NCBI GenBank assembly: GCA_041629655.1
Contig: JBFKMV010000219.1
Coordinates: 1-7,250 of the forward strand
Length of the DNA stretch: 7,250 nucleotides
DNA from: JBFKMV01 sp041629655
GTDB taxonomy: Bacteria > Acidobacteriota > Polarisedimenticolia > Polarisedimenticolales > Polarisedimenticolaceae
Direction of reading: 5' to 3'
The translations under genes were made by a program, and so were the position numbers. Below, piece after piece: positions 1-7,250 of this stretch. Positions within the stretch are counted from its first letter, which is position 1; every line of letters starts with the position of its first letter. The notes under the pieces are model-generated. The model saw only the letters and a list, made by a program, of their open reading frames with translations. It was not told the DNA's origin and made no database searches.

Positions 1-960
1 CGTCTGGTTGTAGGCGTAGATCTCGCTGGCCAGCCAGTAGCCGGCGAACGGCAAGGGCAGGAAGGCGCTGATCGCCACGAAGTTGCCGATGTAGCCCATC
101 CAGTCGAAGTGCGCGCGGTCGGCTGCCTTCTCGCTCTGCAGGTAGCGGAACGCCGCGTACGCCGCGGCGACCGACCCGCCGAAGGCCACGTTGGCGATGA
201 TGCGGTGGATGTTGATCGGCATCCAGGTGTAGTTGGTGACGGCCTCCCAGGTGCTGATCAGGGCGCCGGTCTTGGAGATTCCGGCCGGCGACATCATGAA
301 CGTCAGCCAGGCGTTGGCGATGAACATGATCGCCGTGCCGACCAGGTTCAACATCAGGCCCAGGAACAGGTGCACCCGCGGCGAGAACTTGCCCCAGCCG
401 TAGTAGTAGCTGTACAGGAACAGCGCCTCGAAGAAGAACAGCGCCACGTAGGGCAAGAACGTCGGCGTGAACACGTTCCCGAGGTAGTTCATCAGCTTCG
501 GGTACAGCGCGATCAGCATGAACAGCAAGAACGCGCCGAAGCTGGCCGTGAACGAGAACGACGTCGACAGCAGCTTGGTGAACTCGTAGGCCAGCTTGTC
601 GTAGCGCTTGTCGCCCGTCTTGTAGCCGATGTACTCGATGATCAACGCGAAGATCGGCACCGCCAGCACGAACGCCGCGAACAGCAGGTGCAGCTGCGCC
701 AGCACCCACACCGCCACGCGGCTGCCGACCTTGGGGAAGGCGCGGTACTCGGCCTCCTCGTAGGGCAGCGCCTCGTTGCGCTGCTCCAGGTCGTGTCGTT
801 CGTCGAGGATCCCCTGCTCGCGCGGCGTGGCTTCGGCCTCGACGCCGCGCAGCGGGGACTCGTAGGCCATCCGCTGGTCGAACCAGACCGAGATCTCGAA
901 CGCGGCCCACAGCGCGACCACGGCGCCCAGCACGACCGCGATGACGATGCGGCGGCTCAC
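1..960 (-). CDS. Cytochrome bd oxidase subunit I (CydA) superfamily protein, 3' end beyond left edge
   Basis: Likely the haem-bearing membrane subunit of a bd-type oxygen reductase or a relative of unknown electron donor. The first 320 codons are visible and open to the left edge. The GTG start (960-958) lies in a GTGA overlap with the upstream cytochrome gene and has a G-rich ribosome site (GAGGGGGG) just before it. Residues 5-22 form a transmembrane helix, followed by about 55 charged residues. The CydA core begins near residue 80. Motif AQLHLLF (His91) aligns with E. coli CydA AMYHFLF (His19). FFFEALF (Glu178) aligns with FFLESTF (Glu107). GWGKFSP aligns with GWDRLG. INIH (His252) aligns with the haem b558 ligand His186. 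At the E. coli Glu99 position there is Pro170. Where E. coli starts its quinol loop (GDESGYE), this protein reads GYWLASE. The remaining haem ligands (Met393 and Glu445 equivalents) are outside the window. Family is confident by eye; exact clade and donor are inference. Confidence 0.85.
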   Translation of the reverse strand, partial: MSRRIVIAVVLGAVVALWAAFEISVWFDQRMAYESPLRGVEAEATPREQGILDERHDLEQRNEALPYEEAEYRAFPKVGSRVAVWVLAQLHLLFAAFVLAVPIFALIIEYIGYKTGDKRYDKLAYEFTKLLSTSFSFTASFGAFLLFMLIALYPKLMNYLGNVFTPTFLPYVALFFFEALFLYSYYYGWGKFSPRVHLFLGLMLNLVGTAIMFIANAWLTFMMSPAGISKTGALISTWEAVTNYTWMPINIHRIIANVAFGGSVAAAYAAFRYLQSEKAADRAHFDWMGYIGNFVAISAFLPLPFAGYWLASEIYAYNQT

Positions 961-1528
961 GATCCCCCCTCGAGCTTGCCCTGCAGGCGGCGCACGTGGG
1001 CGGTGATCGCCCAGCGGTCCGCGACGCCGACGGGGTACTTGTACCCCTGCATCAGACCCACCCCGTTGGTGATGACGTCGAAGAAATGACCGTCCGGCTG
1101 GCCCAGCAGCCGCGGGTCCCGGAAATCCGGCGTCGGCACGTTCCCGCGCTGGAACAGGATCCCCTTGCCCGTGCCCGCCGGATCGTGGCACGGCGCGCAG
1201 TAGATCGCGTAACGTTCGGCGCCGCGATCGAGCAGCGCCGGCGTGACCGGCAGCGGCAGCGCGGCGACCAGCTCGCCGGCGGCGTCGCGGCCGGTCCAGT
1301 ACGGCGAGTCGTCGCGCAGCTCGCCGCGGGCGACCGTGCCCGGCACCGGCTCGCGCATCGTCATGCCGTCGTAGAAGAAGGCGTTCTCGGACTGCGCCAG
1401 GTACTTGGGCTGCAGGTCCATGTTGGGGTTGATGTGGATCGGCGGGCGCCGCGACGTGCAGCCGCGCACGCAGCCGGCCGTGACCAGCGCCAGCAGCGCC
1501 AGCGCGGCGACGCGGGCGATGCGCCGCG

Positions 1529-1532
<4 letters not shown>
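957..1532 (-). CDS. actE: Monoheme cytochrome c lipoprotein, ActE-like subunit of alternative complex III
   Basis: A 191-residue exported cytochrome c, expected to carry electrons on the periplasmic face of an ACIII-type complex. The N-terminus is a signal peptide ending in a lipobox-like VTAGC, so Cys21 is the probable lipidation site. The haem motif CAPCH is at 112-116, and Met161 in GLMQGY is the likely distal axial ligand. The stretch NPNMDLQPKY followed by FFYDGMTMREPVPGTVARG is the typical ActE preamble before the cytochrome fold. The GTG start at 1532 is chosen because it sits in a GTGA overlap with the actB stop, is preceded by a GGAGGAG ribosome site, and opens directly into a signal peptide. 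In canonical operons actE follows actC and actD; here it directly follows actB. It overlaps the CydA-like gene downstream by 4 bases. Another small cytochrome c of a respiratory complex is possible, but the neighbours favour ActE. Confidence 0.88.
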
Positions 1533-4539
<3,007 letters not shown>

Positions 4540-4543
<4 letters not shown>

Positions 4544-5187
4544 CGGTGACACCCCGAGCAGTCCAGGGGCGGCTCGATCCCGCGCTCCGCGCGGATCGCG
4601 GCGGCGAGCTCGAGCTGGTTCTTGGGGGCGACCCACTGCATGTTGGTCACCTGGTCGCGTGGCCGCAGGTGCGGGTCGGGGTTGCGGTGGCAGTCGAGAC
4701 ACCAGCTCATGCTCAGCGGCTCGACCTGCTCGACCTCGACCATCCGGTCGACGCCGCCGTGGCAGCTCTTGCACCCGACGCCGGCGTGGATGTGCACGCT
4801 GTGATCGAAGTACGCGTAGTCGGGCAGCATGTGCACGCGCACCCAGCGCACCGGTCTGTTCGAGGCGATGCTGTCGCGGATTGGCGCCAGCTGCTCGCTG
4901 TCGCGCTTGATCAACGAGTGGCAGTTCATGCAGACCTTGGTTGGCGGCACGTTGGCCACCGGCGAGACCTCGACCGAGGCGTGGCAGTAGCGGCAGTCGA
5001 GACCCAGCTCGCCGACGTGCAGCGCATGGCTATACGACACCGGCTGCCGCGGCATGTAGCCCACGTCGGTGTAGCGCGGCGAGAAGTAGTACCAGACGCC
5101 GCCCACGGCCAGCAGCCCCGCCAGCGGCACGGCGACCGCGCCGAGCAGGGGGAGCTTGTTGATCCATCTCGGGAAGATCTGAGCCAA
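4540..5187 (-). CDS. actA: Pentaheme cytochrome c, ActA subunit of alternative complex III
   Basis: A 215-residue multihaem cytochrome with five CXXCH motifs: CRYCH 65-69, CMNCH 86-90, CKSCH 139-143, CLDCH 163-167 and CSGCH 210-214. One N-terminal membrane helix (about residues 12-35) anchors it, with the haem domain in the periplasm. Pentaheme content, a single anchor and position directly before actB match ActA. In ACIII it relays electrons together with ActB and ActE. Size fits the short ActA forms. The start is a TTG (5187-5185). An in-frame TAA at 5196-5194 excludes any earlier start, and the next Met (residue 45) would remove the membrane anchor. A GAGGA ribosome site lies 9 bases upstream. 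The gene is first in the minus-strand operon and overlaps actB by 4 bases. Other multihaem c3/c7 cytochromes look similar in isolation, but the adjacent actB makes the call firm. Confidence 0.92.
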
Positions 5188-5196
5188 GCGTGCTTA

Positions 5197-5201
5197 TCCT
5201 C
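5197..5201 (-). promoter_or_regulatory. Ribosome binding site supporting the TTG start of actA
   Basis: On the minus strand GAGGA lies 9 bases before the TTG at 5187. With the in-frame TAA at 5196-5194 it decides the start codon, since no ATG or GTG start in frame would keep the N-terminal membrane helix. Confidence 0.55.
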
Positions 5202-5219
5202 GAACGCGGTGTGTTCAGC

Positions 5220-5233
5220 GAGACCCGAGTCTC
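5220..5233. repeat. Short inverted repeat in the actA leader
   Basis: GAGAC and GTCTC flank a four-base centre (CCGA on the plus strand), giving a near-palindrome that matches at 12 of 14 positions. It lies about 33 bases upstream of the actA start and downstream of the proposed promoter. It could be a repressor site or, in the transcript, a 5-bp hairpin near the ribosome site. A separate perfect 10-base palindrome (CCCGGCCGGG, 5246-5255) lies in the same leader. No function can be assigned from sequence. Confidence 0.35.
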
Positions 5234-5281
5234 AAAGCCAATTCCCCCGGCCGGGCAAGGCACGCCAGCCATGAAGCCCGG

Positions 5282-5311
5282 AGAATAACGTGTCCGGCGG
5301 GGCGCGGTCAA
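5282..5311 (-). promoter_or_regulatory. Candidate sigma-70 promoter for the actA operon
   Basis: Read on the minus strand, TTGACC (5311-5306) and TATTCT (5287-5282) are separated by 18 bases. This is the best -35/-10 pair in the divergent intergenic region, and A/T-rich hexamers stand out in this G+C-rich background. Transcription would begin near 5275, giving a leader of roughly 90 bases that contains the inverted repeats described nearby. Confidence 0.45.
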
Positions 5312-5364
5312 GCGTTCGCGGACCCGCCGTCCCACCCTCCCGACGCGCCGAAAAAGGGCGACTT

Positions 5365-5383
5365 CGCGGGGGTGCGACCCGCG
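5365..5383. repeat. Small hairpin-forming inverted repeat between the divergent operons
   Basis: CGCGGG (5365-5370) pairs with CCCGCG (5378-5383) around a 7-base loop. No T-run follows on either strand, and both flanking operons point away, so it is not a terminator. It may be an operator or simply a chance product of G+C-rich sequence. The rest of 5312-5411 shows nothing I can name. Confidence 0.25.
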
Positions 5384-5411
5384 GCCCTGGCGCGCCGCGG
5401 CGGACCGGAGG

Positions 5412-5441
5412 TTGACAAACACGAGACACTGCATCGACGAT
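5412..5441 (+). promoter_or_regulatory. Candidate promoter for the doxX-like gene
   Basis: A perfect TTGACA (5412-5417) is followed after 18 bases by GACGAT (5436-5441), which keeps only three of the six consensus -10 bases. The location, about 35-60 bases before the preferred ATG, fits a promoter with a short leader. Taking the first TTG of this hexamer as a start codon would add 21 residues, but it has no ribosome site at useful spacing. Confidence 0.4.
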
Positions 5442-5474
5442 TGCGCCGCGGCGCTGGCGCCGGCGGAGGTGGCG

Positions 5475-5942
5475 ATGGACCAGTTGATCGAACTCTTCAG
5501 CGACCTCAGGAAGTGGCTCAATTCCCACCGCTACCTGGTTTTCGACCTCGTACGGATCTACCTCGGGATCGGCCTGTTCGTGAAGGGCCTGCAGTTCATC
5601 TGGAACACGGAGTTCCTGGCGGACGTGATGGAACGCAGCGACCATCTGGATTTCGCCCAGACCGCGGTCATGCACTACATCCCGCTGGCGCACCTCGGCG
5701 GCGGCGCGCTGATGGCGGTCGGCCTGCTGACCCGCACCTCCGCGCTGTTCCAGATCCCGATCCTGCTCGGCGCGGCGTTCGTGGTGTACCTGCCCGAGGG
5801 CCTGTTCACCTACGGCCAGGACTTCGAGTTCACCACGCTCGTGTTGTTCCTGCTGATCCTGGTCGCGCTCCACGGCGCCGGGCCGTTGTCGATCGACCAC
5901 TACCTGCGCACGACGCCCAAACGGTCCGAGTCGGCCGCATGA
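5475..5942 (+). CDS. DoxX-family membrane protein
   Basis: A 155-residue integral membrane protein with four predicted helices at about residues 20-42, 64-84, 88-108 and 118-136. The pattern RIYLGIGLFVKG in helix 1, LGGGALMAVGLLTR at helix 2 and the closing GAGPLSIDHYL is typical of the DoxX family. DoxX/DoxD proteins are named for a thiosulfate:quinone oxidoreductase, but most bacterial members have no proven activity and some are linked to redox stress or membrane-complex partners, so only the family is called. The ATG at 5475 is preferred because GGAGG (5465-5469) lies 5 bases upstream. A GTG two codons earlier and a TTG at 5412 are possible but poorly supported. The stop overlaps the next gene's ATG by 4 bases, so the two are probably co-translated. 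Confidence 0.8.
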   Translation: MDQLIELFSDLRKWLNSHRYLVFDLVRIYLGIGLFVKGLQFIWNTEFLADVMERSDHLDFAQTAVMHYIPLAHLGGGALMAVGLLTRTSALFQIPILLGAAFVVYLPEGLFTYGQDFEFTTLVLFLLILVALHGAGPLSIDHYLRTTPKRSESAA

Positions 5943-6235
5943 CCGCGGGCCAGCGGGCGTTCGTGGCGCGGGCGCTGCGCCGCAAGCGCCTGTTCCTCGC
6001 GCTCTCGCTGGCCGGGGTCGCGGTCGCCGCGCTGCTCGCGGCGTACTACGGCTGGCGGCGGATCGGCGACCCGGGCTACCCGCTCGGCGCGCGGGCCGTG
6101 ATCGTGCTGCTGGTGTTGTTGAACGCGCGGCTCAACCTGCGGCAGTACCGCTACGCCGACGTGTTGGAGGCGCTGGCGGGTGACGCCGCCGGGCCGCGGG
6201 CTGCGGGGGCGGAGCAGCCGGGCGAAATCCGCTAG
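5939..6235 (+). CDS. Small two-helix membrane protein of unknown function
   Basis: I do not recognise this family. The 98-residue product has a basic N-terminus (RALRRKR), a first helix at about 17-36, a short loop with GWRRIGDPGYPLG, a second helix at about 52-63, and a polar tail containing NARLNLRQYRYADVLEAL and then an Ala/Gly-rich end. The positive-inside rule suggests both ends are cytoplasmic. The ATG overlaps the stop of the DoxX-like gene as ATGA, which supports it as a real, translationally coupled gene. The SCO1 gene follows 13 bases after its stop. Position between DoxX and SCO1 suggests a role in membrane redox or oxidase assembly, but that is guilt by association only. Confidence 0.7.
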   Translation: MTAGQRAFVARALRRKRLFLALSLAGVAVAALLAAYYGWRRIGDPGYPLGARAVIVLLVLLNARLNLRQYRYADVLEALAGDAAGPRAAGAEQPGEIR

Positions 6236-6238
6236 AAT
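6233..6238 (+). promoter_or_regulatory. TAGAAT -10-like box of the SCO1 gene
   Basis: TAGAAT within GCTAGAAT lies 10 bases before the ATG at 6249 and also supplies the stop codon of the upstream small gene. Initiation 6-8 bases after a -10 box would put the RNA start within a few bases of the ATG. No Shine-Dalgarno sequence is present in the intervening CCCCGCTCCG, which agrees with a leaderless or near-leaderless transcript. No clear -35 box was found. Confidence 0.45.
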
Positions 6239-6248
6239 CCCCGCTCCG

Positions 6249-6902
6249 ATGAGCGAGCCGAGCGCCCAGGAACACGCGCCCCGCCGCGGGCTGCTGAAGA
6301 ACCCGTTCCTGTGGGCGTTCGTGATCGGAATCGTCACGCTGACGCTGCTGCGACCGCTGTTGATCCACCGGCCCGATCCCCCGCCGGTCGGCTGGCAGCT
6401 GCCGGAGTTCACGCTGACGGATCAGCTCGGAGAGCCGTTCGGCAGCCGCGACCTTGCCGGCGACGTCTACGTGGCGAGCTTCTTCTTCACCAGCTGCCCG
6501 ACGATCTGCCCGCGGTTGATGGAGCAGGTGAAGAAGCTGCAGTGGGGCTTCGACGAGTACGACGTCGAGGACGTGCGGCTGATCAGCATCAGCGTCGATC
6601 CCGAGACCGACACGCCGGAGCGGCTGGCGGCCTACGCCGAGGGGCTCGGCGTCGATCCGGCGCGCTGGCGTCTGCTGACCGGCGACCGCGCGGAGATCCG
6701 GCGCTTGCTCGAGCAGGGCTTCAAGGTCGCGATGGGCGAGCGGAGCGAGGACGACGCGATGTTCGACATCGCGCACAGCGCCAAGCTGGTGCTGGTCGAC
6801 CCGCAGGGCGGGCACCGCGGCTATTACGACACCGACGACGAGGGGTTGGACGAGGTGTTCCACCGCTCGCAACACGTGCTGCGCGAGGCGCGGCAGCGCT
6901 AG
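6249..6902 (+). CDS. sco1: SCO1/SenC family copper chaperone
   Basis: A 217-residue membrane-anchored thioredoxin-fold protein. Proteins of this family deliver copper to, or reduce the thiols of, the CuA site in cytochrome c oxidase; some act in thiol redox or peroxide defence. The N-terminus is cytoplasmic, with one helix at about 20-38, then a periplasmic domain starting with WQLPEFTLTDQLG. The copper/redox motif SCPTIC has Cys83 and Cys87, and the matching histidine is His176 in DIAHSAKLVLVD. SVDPETD (Asp117 region) is also family-typical, and length is normal. The ATG at 6249 is chosen because it begins just before the anchor and follows a TAGAAT box; an upstream GTG at 6180 would overlap the preceding gene by over 50 bases. 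No CuA-type oxidase subunit is in the window, so its client here is unknown. Confidence 0.92.
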   Translation: MSEPSAQEHAPRRGLLKNPFLWAFVIGIVTLTLLRPLLIHRPDPPPVGWQLPEFTLTDQLGEPFGSRDLAGDVYVASFFFTSCPTICPRLMEQVKKLQWGFDEYDVEDVRLISISVDPETDTPERLAAYAEGLGVDPARWRLLTGDRAEIRRLLEQGFKVAMGERSEDDAMFDIAHSAKLVLVDPQGGHRGYYDTDDEGLDEVFHRSQHVLREARQR

Positions 6903-6924
6903 GGAGCGCGGACGTTCCGTCTGC

Positions 6925-6930
6925 TAGAAT
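6925..6930 (+). promoter_or_regulatory. TAGAAT -10-like box of hemH
   Basis: TAGAAT within TGCTAGAAT lies 9 bases before the hemH ATG at 6940. The gap GCGAGCTCC contains no Shine-Dalgarno sequence, so the transcript is probably leaderless or nearly so. The layout repeats that of the SCO1 gene, including GCTCC just before the ATG. No convincing -35 box was found. Confidence 0.5.
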
Positions 6931-6939
6931 GCGAGCTCC

Positions 6940-7250
6940 ATGCCGGATCCGACGAAACCCGGGCTGTTGCTGATCAATCTCGGCACGCCCCAGAGCCCAG
7001 CCCCGCGCGACGTGCGGCCGTACCTGCGGGAGTTTCTGTCCGACCCGCGCGTGCTGGACGTACCGGCCTGGAAGCGCAAGCTGGTGCTGGAGCTGTTCAT
7101 CCTGCCCTTCCGGCCGCGCGCCTCGGGCGAGGCCTACGCCAAGGTCTGGACCGACCGCGGCTCGCCGCTGTTGATCCACACCGAGAACCTCGCCGCCAAG
7201 GTGCGCCGGCGGCTCGGTCGGGACGTCGTGGTCGAGATCGCGATGCGCTA
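6940..7250 (+). CDS. hemH: Ferrochelatase, 3' end beyond right edge
   Basis: Ferrochelatase inserts ferrous iron into protoporphyrin IX (or coproporphyrin III in the coproheme pathway) and so completes the porphyrin-metal step of haem synthesis. The first 103 codons are visible. LLLINLGTPQSPAPRDVRPYL near residues 9-29 is the hallmark N-terminal ferrochelatase motif, followed by EFLSDPRVLD, a KVWTDRGSPLL motif at about 68-78 and VEIAMR at the edge. The active-site His and Glu lie further downstream, outside the window. The ATG at 6940 follows a TAGAAT box and gives the normal short leader before the GTP-containing motif. It is 37 bases after the SCO1 gene on the same strand. Its presence beside several cytochrome genes fits a haem-supply role but is not unusual. 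Confidence 0.95.
   Translation, partial: MPDPTKPGLLLINLGTPQSPAPRDVRPYLREFLSDPRVLDVPAWKRKLVLELFILPFRPRASGEAYAKVWTDRGSPLLIHTENLAAKVRRRLGRDVVVEIAMR

Noticed and set aside
109..1089. A 326-codon open frame on the plus strand across the CydA-like gene
   Set aside because: Low-complexity Arg/Gln/Glu/His product. The minus strand here encodes a convincing CydA-type membrane protein with conserved His and Glu motifs.
4544..4774. An upstream extension of actB by 77 codons to 4774
   Set aside because: The added segment overlaps the coding end of actA, including its fourth and fifth haem motifs, and lacks ActB features. The ATG at 4543 gives the standard ActB N-terminus.
5345..5360. An A-run (AAAAAGGG) read as a possible T-run terminator on the minus strand
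   Set aside because: No stable GC stem precedes it in the right orientation, and no gene ends there; the flanking operons diverge.
5232..5900. A 222-codon open frame on the minus strand spanning the divergent promoter region and the doxX-like gene
   Set aside because: It lies antisense to a recognisable DoxX-family gene, and its sequence is Gln/Glu/Arg/Val-rich without any motif.
6180..6248. A 23-codon N-terminal extension of SCO1 from a GTG at 6180
   Set aside because: It would overlap the small membrane gene by 56 bases, is Arg/Pro-rich and runs through the TAGAAT box; the ATG at 6249 gives a normal SCO1 N-terminus.

Overview
The window is a G+C-rich bacterial chromosomal segment with strong G/C third-position bias. 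It carries respiratory-chain genes in two divergent groups separated by a promoter region of about 290 bp (5188-5474). Gene content and style suggest an aerobic or facultatively aerobic Gram-negative bacterium of a deltaproteobacterial (Myxococcota/Desulfobacterota-like), Acidobacteriota-like or related lineage. This placement is an inference from style, and no phylogenetic marker here settles it. No RNA genes, insertion sequences, CRISPR arrays or phage genes were seen.

Left group, minus strand, read from 5187 down to 1: (i) a membrane-anchored pentaheme cytochrome c resembling ActA of alternative complex III (ACIII); (ii) an ActB-type protein with a Tat/lipoprotein signal, a molybdopterin-oxidoreductase-like domain and a four-cluster ferredoxin domain; (iii) an ActE-like monoheme cytochrome c lipoprotein; (iv) the first 320 codons of a cytochrome bd oxidase subunit I (CydA) superfamily protein, cut by the left edge. 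All three junctions are 4-base ATGA/GTGA overlaps, so this is one tightly coupled operon. In a canonical ACIII operon (actA-B-C-D-E-F) the NrfD-type membrane quinol-oxidising subunit ActC and the small subunit ActD lie between actB and actE. Here actB runs directly into actE, and the next gene is a bd-oxidase-type membrane subunit. This is the most interesting point in the window: a possible hybrid complex in which the periplasmic ACIII electron-wire subunits serve a CydA-like oxygen-reducing membrane subunit.

Right group, plus strand: a DoxX-family membrane protein (5475-5942); a 98-residue two-helix membrane protein of unknown function starting in a 4-base overlap (5939-6235); a SCO1/SenC copper chaperone (6249-6902); and the 5' part of ferrochelatase hemH (6940-7250, cut by the right edge). 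The SCO1 and hemH genes each have a GCTAGAAT box 9-10 bases before the ATG and no Shine-Dalgarno sequence, suggesting near-leaderless transcripts.

Together the genes describe an electron-transfer and oxygen-reduction neighbourhood: c-type cytochromes and an Fe-S protein in the periplasm, an oxidase-like membrane subunit, a copper/thiol assembly factor and the last enzyme of protoheme synthesis. The real genes cover nearly the whole window. The long open frames opposite actB and the other minus-strand genes are by-products of high G+C content.
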